A stretch of 64,000 nucleotides of DNA from Flagellimonas oceanensis (GTDB lineage: Bacteria > Bacteroidota > Bacteroidia > Flavobacteriales > Flavobacteriaceae): the NCBI RefSeq assembly GCF_003992595.1, contig NZ_RZNA01000047.1:322927-386926 (forward strand). Direction: 5' to 3'. The notes below the pieces were generated by a model. That model saw only the letters and a program-made list of their open reading frames with translations. It had not been told where the DNA came from and did no database searches. Made by a program: the position numbers and the translations under genes. Position 1 is the first letter of the stretch; the number at the start of each line of letters is the position of its first letter. Of this stretch, positions 46,825-55,651 are shown piece after piece.

Positions 46825-47906
46825 TGCTCGGGTTTATAGATTGCCGTTTTTTCATCGATGCCATCCAAAACCTCCACTCTGTCCAAGTTTTGTAGTCCTA
46901 TGGTAATCTCAGTTTCCCCGCTGTCGGTAAGTACTTTGGTATCATCAATAAGATAATCCTTTGGAACGGTAAGGGTTTCCTCTTTTTTGGAGATGACGAT
47001 ATTGGCTTCGCCGGAAAGACCGGGATATAATGTGCTGGGAGAATCCTTGAACAAAGCCTCTACCTTGAAGGTTTGGGAACGTTCGTCTTTTCTGGGATAA
47101 ATTTTGTCCAAGGTTGCCTCAAATACCTTGGAATTGTAGGAGTCAAGTGTCAGAAACACTTTTTGGCCCTTTTTCAGCTTCACGATGTCCACCTCGTCGA
47201 CCAACAGCTCAATAATGAACTCTTCACTTCTACCAATGGATGCCACGGGTTCTTGGGTGTTCACTATTTCCCCTGGGTTTTTGTAAATAGCGTAGACCGT
47301 TCCGTTTATTTTACTTTTTATGGTAAAGTCCTCAGAGGTGGTCAAAGAGGTTTTGTATTGGTTTTCCGACTGTAGCAATTGGGTCTCCAGTTCATTTTTG
47401 GTCTGCCTGTATTTTCTTTGGAGCAGGTTCAGGTTGTTTCTGGATAGTTCGTAGGCAAGCTTTCGGTTGTCGTATTCCACTTTGGAGCCAATATTTTGGT
47501 CCCAAAGGTTTTTTTGACGGAAATAATTGATGGAATCATTGGTCAACTTTAGGGTCGCAGCATGGATTTCGTCTTCAATACTGGTAAGTACGGCAGCCCT
47601 TCCCTGATAATTCTCCCGGGCAAGTTGGAGTGCAAGTTTGGCATTTTCAACATTGAGTTCGGGCGATGTGTTTTTAATTTGAAGGATGGGGTCGTTTTTC
47701 TTCACAATGTCACCTTCCTCGACCCAGGTTTTGTCCAAAATACCGATGACAATGGAATATGCTTGGTAGAGACTGTCCGGTTGAACGGTGGCCGAGGCAT
47801 ATACGGATTCTGTTAGCGCCATTTTGGTGGGATAAATCTTTTCCTTGCTTTTACCGCAAGATAAAAGGACAAGGAAAATGAGATATAAACAGTTGGAATG
47901 TTTCAT
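46821..47906 (-). CDS. HlyD/AcrA-type periplasmic adaptor lipoprotein
   Basis: The 361-residue lipoprotein (signal ending LLSC) has the membrane-fusion architecture: barrel-sandwich (SYQAYSIVIGILDKTWVEEGD and a lipoyl-like TSEDFTIKSKINGTVYAIYKNPGEIV), a long coiled-coil hairpin (residues about 95-175), a beta-barrel and a C-terminal membrane-proximal domain. With the permease and ATPase it forms a MacAB-like exporter; no outer-membrane TolC gene is here. The ATG at 47906 fits the signal. Confidence 0.88.
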   Translation of the reverse strand: MKHSNCLYLIFLVLLSCGKSKEKIYPTKMALTESVYASATVQPDSLYQAYSIVIGILDKTWVEEGDIVKKNDPILQIKNTSPELNVENAKLALQLARENYQGRAAVLTSIEDEIHAATLKLTNDSINYFRQKNLWDQNIGSKVEYDNRKLAYELSRNNLNLLQRKYRQTKNELETQLLQSENQYKTSLTTSEDFTIKSKINGTVYAIYKNPGEIVNTQEPVASIGRSEEFIIELLVDEVDIVKLKKGQKVFLTLDSYNSKVFEATLDKIYPRKDERSQTFKVEALFKDSPSTLYPGLSGEANIVISKKEETLTVPKDYLIDDTKVLTDSGETEITIGLQNLDRVEVLDGIDEKTAIYKPEQ

Positions 47907-48046
47907 CGGCAATAGCGTGATATGCTACTCAAATTACCAATAAAAAACTGATTTGAAACATGAGGTAGGTCAGTATGGTGTTGACTTTGAAATAAAGATA
48001 TCAACTATCTGGAATTTTATGATGTCAATCTGACCAATATCATTGC

Positions 48047-48583
48047 ATGAATGCCTTGCCCATGCTTCCTTTGTCGCAAAAACTAATGATACTGATTTCA
48101 GTGATATTGTTAGTTGTGCTCCTTGCCCTTGGGTTGTTGTTTGTGCCCATTCAAATTTATATTGATACGGATACGAATAAATATTTTGCCGGATTGAAGG
48201 GCTTGGCAAAGGCGAGTTTTGAACCTGACGAAAAAAAACTATTGCGCGTACGGTTAAAAGTACTTTTTATAGAACGTTGTTTTTATCCTTTGACGGCATC
48301 TTCAAAACCCAAAGAACCTTCCAAATCCAAAATAAAGAAAACCAGACCAAGAAAGATCAGGCTTAGAAAGCTGGTTCGGGTATTACGATCGTTCAAGGTA
48401 AAGCGATTTGCTCTGGACATGGATACAGGCGATTACGTGGCAAATGCAAAAATGTACCCCATTTTCGTATTGCTCAATCAATATATAGCCTCGTTCCACA
48501 TCAATTTCGAGAACAGGAACAGATTGGTAATGGATATTCGAAACAGGCCTTACAGAATTTTAAAATCATTTATTAATCATTAA
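48047..48583 (+). CDS. Membrane-anchored protein, possibly DUF2953/YtfI-like
   Basis: The 178-residue protein has an N-terminal membrane segment (ILISVILLVVLLALGLLFV, residues about 16-34), a region like the DUF2953 (YtfI) start, a strongly basic linker (KKTRPRKIRLRKL) and a domain around ALDMDTGDYVANAKMYPIF. The match is based on shape and on its neighbour: in Bacillus ytfI is followed by ytfJ, and here a GerW/YtfJ-like gene follows 11 bases later. I have not recognised a function. Confidence 0.6.
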   Translation: MNALPMLPLSQKLMILISVILLVVLLALGLLFVPIQIYIDTDTNKYFAGLKGLAKASFEPDEKKLLRVRLKVLFIERCFYPLTASSKPKEPSKSKIKKTRPRKIRLRKLVRVLRSFKVKRFALDMDTGDYVANAKMYPIFVLLNQYIASFHINFENRNRLVMDIRNRPYRILKSFINH

Positions 48584-48594
48584 AAATCAAGGTC

Positions 48595-48969
48595 ATGGAT
48601 TTACATTTTGAAGAATTATTGAACAAGGTGACCGACTTTATCAAGTCGGAGGCCAGGACGGAAACCATTGTGGGAGAAGCCTTTGAGTTGGGCGAATTTA
48701 AGTGTGTACCTGTAATTAAGGTAGGTATGGGCTTTGGCTCTGGAGGTGGCGAAGGAGTGGAAGGTAAAGCAAGAAAAGGGGAAGGTGCCGGCGCAGGCGC
48801 TGGTATCGGAATCCAACCTATCGGCTTTTTGGTGACCAAGGGAGACGAAATCTCATTTTTGGAAGCGGGCAAGACCCATGGTTTGGCCGCAGCATTTGAG
48901 AAAGTGCCGGATTTGATCGATAAAATTGTTTCGGAACGAAACAAAAAAGGCGAAGAAGTTGTTGCTTAA
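48595..48969 (+). CDS. GerW/YtfJ family sporulation-like protein
   Basis: The 124-residue protein starts with an amphipathic helical region (HFEELLNKVTDFIKSEARTETIVG) and carries a Gly-rich stretch (GMGFGSGGGEGVEGKARKG) and GIQPIGFLVTKGDEI, the hallmarks of GerW/YtfJ. In Bacillus the family is linked to sporulation and germination, yet Bacteroidota do not sporulate. Its role here is unknown. It lies 11 bases after the membrane protein gene. Confidence 0.82.
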   Translation: MDLHFEELLNKVTDFIKSEARTETIVGEAFELGEFKCVPVIKVGMGFGSGGGEGVEGKARKGEGAGAGAGIGIQPIGFLVTKGDEISFLEAGKTHGLAAAFEKVPDLIDKIVSERNKKGEEVVA

Positions 48970-48988
48970 ACAAGAACAACAATCAAAA

Positions 48989-49033
48989 AAGAACTGGATT
49001 GCCTGGGCTATTAATTTAGGCAATCCAGTTCTT
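48989..49033. terminator. Long perfect hairpin between convergent genes
   Basis: A 16-base perfect stem AAGAACTGGATTGCCT (48989-49004) pairs with AGGCAATCCAGTTCTT (49018-49033), loop 13 bases. An A run before the stem gives a T run on the minus strand, so it can end transcription from both sides. Confidence 0.82.
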
Positions 49034-49087
49034 AAGATTTAAGCGACTTGTTGGCTCAAGTATATTCGTTTAGATTTTTTTTGAATT

Positions 49088-49672
49088 TTAGAATCTATAC
49101 CCAACGCCAAATTGAAAAGCTTTGTTTTTGGCCTTTTCCCTTGAATTTCCATCATCCAGTGCGTGAGTGAATCCTTGAATATACCTTGCGGTCAATTCAA
49201 AGTCTCCCAAGACTTTAAAAGAAAGCCCTGCAAAAGCGGAAAAATCGAAGTTTTTGGCCACATCCGATTTCTCGGTATTGTCATAAGTTACTTTCTGATT
49301 CAAGAGGAAATTAAATGAGGGACCTACATGCGCGGAAAAACCATTCAAAAGATAGAGTTTTAAGGACAAGGGAATCTGTATGTAATCCAGTTTGAAATCT
49401 ATGTCCCTTGAGCCACCAAGGAGTATTTCCCGTGCTTCATTTCCATGGTTGGCATATAGGATTTCGGGTTGCAAAGAAAATGTATTGCTCAATCGGATTT
49501 CACTGTACAGCCCAATAAAAAAACCTGTCCTGCTGCTGGTGTCACTAAAATAATAATAGGTAATGTTGCTTAAGCTAACGCCCCCTTTGATACCAAAATC
49601 AGTTTTTTCTTGTGCTTGGAGTTCGACTGTGAAAAATGAAAAGGTAAGAATAATTACGATTAAATTTTTCAT
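49088..49672 (-). CDS. Outer-membrane beta-barrel protein
   Basis: The 194-residue protein has a signal peptide (ending ELQAQEK) and alternating hydrophobic strands typical of porin family small barrels (GIKGGVSLSNITYYYF, FSLQPEILYANHG, LKLYLLNGFSAHVGPSFNFLL) and ends with aromatic FQFGVGYRF, a BamA-recognised last strand. The function is unknown. Confidence 0.85.
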   Translation of the reverse strand: MKNLIVIILTFSFFTVELQAQEKTDFGIKGGVSLSNITYYYFSDTSSRTGFFIGLYSEIRLSNTFSLQPEILYANHGNEAREILLGGSRDIDFKLDYIQIPLSLKLYLLNGFSAHVGPSFNFLLNQKVTYDNTEKSDVAKNFDFSAFAGLSFKVLGDFELTARYIQGFTHALDDGNSREKAKNKAFQFGVGYRF

Positions 49673-49719
49673 ATTGTTTTATGATATCAATTATTGATAC
49701 ACGTTCCAAAATTACCTTG

Positions 49720-50469
49720 CTATTCCAGAATTTCGGCTTCAAGTTTTTCTTCCACGACTTTACCATCTTTCAGGGAAACGTAGTAGCAATTGTACTCTTC
49801 GCCCAAGGAGACCACTCGGAACGGTTTTCCGTTCTTGAAGATGATGCCGGCATTGTTGTCCATGGCATAGCCCGCTTCAAAAATGCCTTTCTTGATGTTT
49901 TTCTCGTACAAAGGTCTGCGAAATTCCTCTCCATCATAATGAGGTGAGTGACTGTATGGGAGGAAGCCCAATCCTTCTACGACACTCAGTTCAATGGGTC
50001 TTGAATCCGTAGTTCCATTATCGAACCAACAGAGCGACCCCGCACTGCCTCCAGCCAAGACAATACCTTTTTCCAAGGCTTTTTTCAACACCACATCGAT
50101 TCCTTGGGCTTTCCAGATGGCCATCATGTTCAAGGTGTTTCCGCCACCTACAACAATGGCGTCCACATTTAAAAGAACTTCTTCAAACGTCTGTTTTTGA
50201 CGATATGAGCTGATCCAAACCCGCTGTACGGATGGTTCTATCGATAGGTCGTGTGTCAGTTCATACCATCTGATGATACTTCGTTCACTATCTCCGGATG
50301 CGGTGGGCAAGAAACAAATCTTGGGACGTTCTTTTCCCGTGAGTTTGATGATTTCCTTCATGAACAATTTATTGGGACCACTGCCACTTGGGAATATATA
50401 CTGGTCTTGTGCGTTAACCATACTCGTCATAAGGATTGAAAGGGAACAAAGGAGAACTAATTTTTTCAT
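49720..50469 (-). CDS. Secreted S51-family peptidase (peptidase E/cyanophycinase-like)
   Basis: The 249-residue protein has a signal peptide (MKKLVLLCSLSILMTSMVNA) and a class I glutamine-amidotransferase-like fold with GGGNTLNMMAIW and the nucleophile elbow GGSAGSLCWF. Peptidase E and cyanophycinase belong to this family; the substrate here is unknown. The ATG at 50469 was chosen because the signal peptide begins there. Confidence 0.86.
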   Translation of the reverse strand: MKKLVLLCSLSILMTSMVNAQDQYIFPSGSGPNKLFMKEIIKLTGKERPKICFLPTASGDSERSIIRWYELTHDLSIEPSVQRVWISSYRQKQTFEEVLLNVDAIVVGGGNTLNMMAIWKAQGIDVVLKKALEKGIVLAGGSAGSLCWFDNGTTDSRPIELSVVEGLGFLPYSHSPHYDGEEFRRPLYEKNIKKGIFEAGYAMDNNAGIIFKNGKPFRVVSLGEEYNCYYVSLKDGKVVEEKLEAEILE

Positions 50470-50674
50470 TTTACTTGATTTAAGGTTGGTTTGAAATAAC
50501 TCAAACCCCAAAATGCGATAATGGGATTCTGAATTTGGTTTGTTGCGCAACAAGTTACATAAAAATGAAAAGTGGATGTTTTATTTATGTAATAACTTTC
50601 AGCTTTTTAAGGCAATTATAATTTAGAGCTGTTGGAATAATGAATTTTTGATTGCACGGGGTATAAAAACAAAA

Positions 50675-50707
50675 AACCGATAAGCTTTTGCTTACCGGTT
50701 TTTTTAG
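50675..50707 (+). terminator. Terminator-like hairpin in the gap
   Basis: AACCGATAAGC pairs with GCTTACCGGTT (one A:C mismatch, 4-base loop) and is followed by T6. No plus-strand gene immediately precedes it, but an A run on the left would give T's for the minus strand too. Confidence 0.55.
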
Positions 50708-50765
50708 TGACCTGACTGGGTTCAGAACCTACGTTCATTAGCCCAGTATTAATCAATATCCTGAG

Positions 50766-50801
50766 AAAGTTCACATCAGTTGTTGACGATTTGTGAACTT
50801 T
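50766..50801. repeat. Inverted repeat AAAGTTCAC/GTGAACTTT upstream of the hybrid regulator
   Basis: A perfect 9-base inverted repeat (50766-50774 and 50793-50801) with an 18-base spacer. It could be an operator or a hairpin. Confidence 0.55.
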
Positions 50802-51019
50802 AAGGTCGAATTGCTTTCATCATTTCAAATATAATTAAACCGTTATAAATAGTTGGAATTGACACGATGAGTTGTTGATTGTATAAGTTTTATTTATCTC
50901 GGTCCATCTCAATTCCTGTCAAACAAATTTGAGGTAAATTGACTCCCAAGGTGAAGGTCAATACTCCTTGCACCTAATTTAATCCAGATTTATTTTGCTT
51001 AACTTAGTGATTGACGGTG

Positions 51020-53851
51020 ATGAAAAAAATGTCCATAAATAAACTTAGTATTGTTTGTATTCTTACATCAGTGGGTATTTCATCTTTTGGTCAAAATATA
51101 CCTGAGGAGTTTTTGAACAATCAATGTCAAATAGATTCCTTATCTAAAATCTCAGCATACGATGGTGCGCTGCTGCTGGCATTGCAGAATTTGAAAATTG
51201 CAAAAAACACATCTTCGCCAGTTCTCTTGGGGACAGCCCAAAGTGAGGTGGCCAATTGCTATTTTTACAAAGGCAATTACGATTCCACACAACACTATGC
51301 CAAAAAGGCCATCGCTTTGGGGACGGAGAACAATTTGCCCGAAGTGACCACCAGTGCACTACTTTCCATTGGAAACATACATTATTCAAAGTTTGAAGAT
51401 GTTGATGCAATAGCCACTTACCAGCAAATAGATTCTATTGCAGAATTTTCTGGAGAAAAGAACCCATATGTTGTCAAAGCGTTGTTCAATTTGGGCAAGG
51501 TACTCTTAAGAACTTACAGCGTACAGGACACTTCTTATATCGGAAAGTCTGAACAATATTTTAAAAACGCTATTAAAATGGCTTCGGAAATAAATGATAG
51601 CGATCAGGAACACTACGGATATATCATGATCGGAAATATTTTTGGCCAAAGAAAGGAATATCAAAAGGCCAAGCCCTATTTTAAAAAAAGCTTGACATAT
51701 TTTAAAAGCAACGGTTCCATTGAAAACGTGGCCAATATTTATTGGTCCTTGGGTATCATAGAGACAGACCTCAATAATTATGATCAAGCCGATGCCTACT
51801 ATAAAAAAAGGCTTGCCCTGCTCACTGAGACAGGGGACCCTAATCAAATTGCTAACGCCAATCGAGTCTACGCTGGGTTTCTTCTAAGAATTGGGGACTA
51901 TAAACAGGCCATACCATATTTTGAAGCCGCCTATGCTTATTTTAAACAAGCCGATGCCGGTTCTAGTGGTGTTTTGCTGGGAATCACCAAAAACCTAGCA
52001 GAATCCTATGGAAAAACCGGGGACTTTGAGCAAGCGGTCGAATACTATGGACGATCATTCGTTCTGCAAGATTCTCTAGAGGCCCGAAAGCAAAAAAGTC
52101 TTGCTCTGGACCTTGAAGCCAAATACCAAACACAAAAGAGAGAACAAGAAATAGCACTGTTGAAATCACAAAACGAACTTGCCGAACAACAAAAAAGGAA
52201 TCAGCGCAATCTTTTTTTGGGAGGAATAGGTCTAACATCCTTCGCAGTATTGTTTCTCTTTGTGCTTTATCGCAACCGTCAAAGAACGAATCAAAAATTA
52301 AGAGAGCTGGATGTGGCCAAATCAAACTTTTTTGCCAACATATCCCATGAACTGCGTACACCTTTGTCTTTGATACAGGGTCCGGTGGAACAGCAACTGG
52401 AGCGTTCGGAACTAAGCCAAGAAGATAAACGGAACCTGACCATTGCCAAAAAAAACACCCAACAGCTCGCTACTTTGGTCGATCAGTTGCTGGACCTATC
52501 AAAACTGGAATCAGGATTTTACAAATTGCATATAGGTAAAGCAATATTGTCCACTTTTTTGAAATCACAGGCGGAATCGTTCTTGTTCAGCGCTGAAAAA
52601 AAGTCCCAACAACTCCAAATAAAAATTTCCAAAGATGAAAATCATTATTGGTTTGATGCTGACATACTTCAGAAAGTGATTGGCAATCTTTTGGGCAATG
52701 CACTAAAATACAGCCCACAAAATGCCAAGATAAATTTTAAGGCGGAAATCATAGAGGGCGTTCTCTCATTAACAGTGACAAATACAGGTGTGTCTCTAAC
52801 AAAAAAAGAATTAAAGGAAATATTCAACCGCTTTCACCAAATTCATACCAATAAAAGAGGCACGGGCATTGGACTGGCACTTACCAAAGAACTGGTCGGA
52901 TTGCATAAAGGAAAGATTGAGGCCAAGAGCGGTCCGGAAAGTGTCACATTTCACATTGAATTGCCCATACTTGAAACCGACTACTCAAACGAGGAAAAAG
53001 TAACTGTCAAAAAATCAACAACTTTAGAGGAAACCTATCAGGAAAATACAGATGCCGTTGAAGATGAGAGCAAAGTGTCCATTACGGAAAGTGATGAAAG
53101 CCGGGACATTATTTTGATCGTGGATGACAATGAGGATCTACGCAACTACGTTTCTTCTATTTTTAATGACGAATTTAATATTGTTACGGCAGATAATGGA
53201 AGCGCCGGTTTTCAAAAAGCACTGAAACAGGTTCCCGATCTTATCATAACAGACCTGATGATGCCCGAAGAGGACGGACTGAAATTGACCGAAAATTGTA
53301 AGACCAACGATGCTACGTCCCACATTCCCATTCTAATGCTCACGGCAAAAGCCGGTGATGAAAATAGACTGACAGGATTGGAAACAGGAGCCGATGCCTA
53401 TCTGACCAAGCCATTCAATAACAAAATTTTGAAGCAGACTGCCAAAAACTTATTGGAAAGCCGCAGAAAACTACAGGAGCGTTTTAGTCAAGAGATTATT
53501 TTAACCCCCAAGGACATATCCATCAGCTCTTATGATGAACGCTTCTTGGAGTCCCTTCAAAATGTTTTGGACGATCATTTGGTCACATCAGACTTTAATT
53601 CAAAAGATTTTGCAAAAACTTTGGGTATGAGCAGAATGCAACTGCACCGAAAGTTAAAAGCGCTCACGGGACAGACCACTACGGAATTTATCCGTAGCCA
53701 AAGGTTAAAATTGGCCGCTTCGCTACTTCGGAAAAGTGATGTCAATATCTCCGAAATCGGCTATCGGGTAGGCTTTAACGATCATTCCTATTTTACAAAG
53801 TGTTTTAGGGAAACCTATGGAACATCTCCCTCTGAATTCAGTAAAAAATAA
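51020..53851 (+). CDS. Hybrid two-component system regulator (TPR sensor, kinase, receiver, AraC domain)
   Basis: One chain of 943 residues holds the whole signalling path. A signal peptide is followed by a periplasmic sensor of tandem TPR repeats (residues about 30-370) and a membrane helix (LFLGGIGLTSFAVLFLFVLY). Next come a HisKA domain with the phospho-His in FFANISHELRTPLSL, a HATPase with GTGIGLALTKELV, a receiver (IVDDNEDLRNYV, phospho-Asp in IITDLMMPEED) and an AraC-type HTH (MSRMQLHRKLKALTGQ, VGFNDHSYFTKCFRETYGTSP). It differs from common HTCS proteins in having TPR repeats instead of a beta-propeller sensor. It probably controls the secreted-protein genes downstream. Confidence 0.94.
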   Translation: MKKMSINKLSIVCILTSVGISSFGQNIPEEFLNNQCQIDSLSKISAYDGALLLALQNLKIAKNTSSPVLLGTAQSEVANCYFYKGNYDSTQHYAKKAIALGTENNLPEVTTSALLSIGNIHYSKFEDVDAIATYQQIDSIAEFSGEKNPYVVKALFNLGKVLLRTYSVQDTSYIGKSEQYFKNAIKMASEINDSDQEHYGYIMIGNIFGQRKEYQKAKPYFKKSLTYFKSNGSIENVANIYWSLGIIETDLNNYDQADAYYKKRLALLTETGDPNQIANANRVYAGFLLRIGDYKQAIPYFEAAYAYFKQADAGSSGVLLGITKNLAESYGKTGDFEQAVEYYGRSFVLQDSLEARKQKSLALDLEAKYQTQKREQEIALLKSQNELAEQQKRNQRNLFLGGIGLTSFAVLFLFVLYRNRQRTNQKLRELDVAKSNFFANISHELRTPLSLIQGPVEQQLERSELSQEDKRNLTIAKKNTQQLATLVDQLLDLSKLESGFYKLHIGKAILSTFLKSQAESFLFSAEKKSQQLQIKISKDENHYWFDADILQKVIGNLLGNALKYSPQNAKINFKAEIIEGVLSLTVTNTGVSLTKKELKEIFNRFHQIHTNKRGTGIGLALTKELVGLHKGKIEAKSGPESVTFHIELPILETDYSNEEKVTVKKSTTLEETYQENTDAVEDESKVSITESDESRDIILIVDDNEDLRNYVSSIFNDEFNIVTADNGSAGFQKALKQVPDLIITDLMMPEEDGLKLTENCKTNDATSHIPILMLTAKAGDENRLTGLETGADAYLTKPFNNKILKQTAKNLLESRRKLQERFSQEIILTPKDISISSYDERFLESLQNVLDDHLVTSDFNSKDFAKTLGMSRMQLHRKLKALTGQTTTEFIRSQRLKLAASLLRKSDVNISEIGYRVGFNDHSYFTKCFRETYGTSPSEFSKK

Positions 53852-54313
53852 TCTACCCACGTCTCCTTAAGGCCAAGGTTTTTCTGCCTTGTTACATATT
53901 TCATAGGCTTTGATACATAATTCATAGCCCTCAGCATTATGTGCCATTATGTTTGCTCCAGCGTTGAATAATGACCTACACCTATACATTCAACCTTACT
54001 GATTGACTAACACAAAAACGCTTCATATCAGCATGAAGAAAAAGAGGTATGAAGGCATACTTGAAGAAGTTCCCCGATATGAGATTTATTTGAACGTGAA
54101 CAAATTGCACAAGGGAAAATATAAGCTAAAGATCATGAATAAAAACAATGTCATCAAAAGCACACATTTCTCTAAAGAATAGTCCAAGGAGAAAAAACTA
54201 GTAGGGCAAAAACTGGGTTTGTTGCAATGATCTACCAAAACGTAATGAATCACTTTGGCCCAGTCCATTAATAAACAAACTGTTACCAAGAACAACCTTA
54301 AATTAAAATACTC
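53852..54313. other. 462-base gap holding one small gene
   Basis: Apart from the 49-residue gene at 54033-54182 I see no protein gene here. The first 180 bases are AT-rich without a clear terminator. Confidence 0.55.
54033..54182 (+). CDS. Small basic protein (49 residues)
   Basis: An ATG at 54033 opens a 50-codon frame: MKKKRYEGILEEVPRYEIYL at the start and IKSTHFSKE at the end. It is Lys-rich with beta-strand-like alternation (YKLKIMNKNNVI). No family is recognised. It is too short for confidence from length alone; evidence is normal codon use and its placement between the regulator and the secreted-protein cluster. Confidence 0.5.
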   Translation: MKKKRYEGILEEVPRYEIYLNVNKLHKGKYKLKIMNKNNVIKSTHFSKE

Positions 54314-55621
54314 ATGAAGCTTTTTTTTAAATCAATTTTCGTTTGTTTTATCCTATTGTGCCAAGGTTGCAGCAATGATGACAATGGAAACAGAGTTGTC
54401 GTTATTGATGATGACAGTGTTGGCGATGAGCCAACTATAGAAACATTGGCAACCTTGACTCCGACTAACAACGATAGCCCAGTTTCCAAAACACCCTCGA
54501 TCAGCTGGGAAAATTACAATAGCGACCAACCGATTACGTATTCCTTTTTCCTTGGAACCTCTGAAAATACACTGACCGAAATCGAATCAGGACTCACGGT
54601 TACTTCATATGATATTGAAATTGGCAATGCCCTTGATTTGAACACCGACTATTTTTGGCAAATCATTGCTTATGAAGAGGGTGAAAGGGTAGCGGAAAGT
54701 GAAGTTCAAACATTTACCACCGAGCTCATATTCCCAAGCTTAATTACTGAAGATGCTTCATACGGTGCCAGAAAAGCCACCGGGGTTGAAGTCTTTGATG
54801 ATAGAATTTGGGTGATTGGAGGACGAAATGAAGCAGATGTTGCCCTTACGGATATATGGTCCAGTGATGATGGTGAGAATTGGACATTGGAAGGCGATTT
54901 TCCTTTTGGGGGCGTCTATGGACATGAATTGATTGCCTTCAACGGCAAGTTATGGATTTACGGAGGTATCTCTGAAGGTATTCTGTCCAATAAGATTTTT
55001 AGTTCAGAAGATGGCAGTGCTTGGGTGGAAGAAACGGAGACCACGCCATTTATACAATATCAAAATTCAAAGTTTGAAGTTTTTGGGGATAGCATATTTA
55101 GAATTGCCGGTTATTCGGGCGATATAGATGACCTATCTCCAGAACGCAATGTGTATAGCAGTATCGACGGATTAAATTGGAATTTGGAAATAGAAAATCA
55201 CGGGTTTGATACCAAATACAGTTTTCAAATTGAAAACTTGAATGAAATACTATATTCTTTTGAGCCCAATCCAGATTTGGATATTGAAGAAATCAGTACA
55301 TGGACCAGTATGGATGGAATCAACTGGTCGACCCCGGAAGTTTCAGAAATCCGTGAGAGGGGCATAAACTCGGTAAGGACTGTAGTATTGGATGGTAAAA
55401 TTATATTGATGACCACCCCTGTGGATGGCCCAAACCCTGATTCAACCTTTTATGAATCTTCCAACGGAGTAGATTGGGTAGCTGCCACAACGATTGATTC
55501 GGTTCCGATAAGAGCCATTTTCTATGCATTGGTCAATCTAAATGGTGAGCTATTTGCCATTGGTGGAACACAACGGAGCAATTTTTCAGCAACAAACAAT
55601 ACCGTTTGGAAACTTAACTAA
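54314..55621 (+). CDS. Kelch-like repeat lipoprotein
   Basis: The 435-residue lipoprotein (signal ending LCQGC) has a first region near residues 40-140 that resembles a fibronectin-type sandwich (SPVSKTPSISWENYNSDQPI). It is followed by repeats with GGRNEADVALTDIWSSDDGENW, YGGISEG and GGTQRSNFS, which suggest a Kelch or galactose-oxidase-like propeller. It is probably a surface-exposed binding protein. It is the first of five closely spaced genes. Confidence 0.72.
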   Translation: MKLFFKSIFVCFILLCQGCSNDDNGNRVVVIDDDSVGDEPTIETLATLTPTNNDSPVSKTPSISWENYNSDQPITYSFFLGTSENTLTEIESGLTVTSYDIEIGNALDLNTDYFWQIIAYEEGERVAESEVQTFTTELIFPSLITEDASYGARKATGVEVFDDRIWVIGGRNEADVALTDIWSSDDGENWTLEGDFPFGGVYGHELIAFNGKLWIYGGISEGILSNKIFSSEDGSAWVEETETTPFIQYQNSKFEVFGDSIFRIAGYSGDIDDLSPERNVYSSIDGLNWNLEIENHGFDTKYSFQIENLNEILYSFEPNPDLDIEEISTWTSMDGINWSTPEVSEIRERGINSVRTVVLDGKIILMTTPVDGPNPDSTFYESSNGVDWVAATTIDSVPIRAIFYALVNLNGELFAIGGTQRSNFSATNNTVWKLN

Positions 55622-55651
55622 AGATCTAAATCAATTCAATTAAATAAGCTT

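Larger units (their letters stand above)
50470..51019. other. 550-base gap upstream of the hybrid regulator
   Basis: No protein gene is visible. It holds a terminator-like hairpin (50675-50701), a segment with a T-arm-like GGTTCAGAACC near 50719 and an inverted repeat (50766-50801), then AT-rich sequence up to the regulator gene. Confidence 0.65.

Noticed and set aside
50705..50745. Possible tRNA 3' half (GGTTCAGAACC) in the gap before the hybrid regulator
   Set aside because: A T-arm-like segment is present but no matching acceptor or anticodon arm can be folded on either strand.
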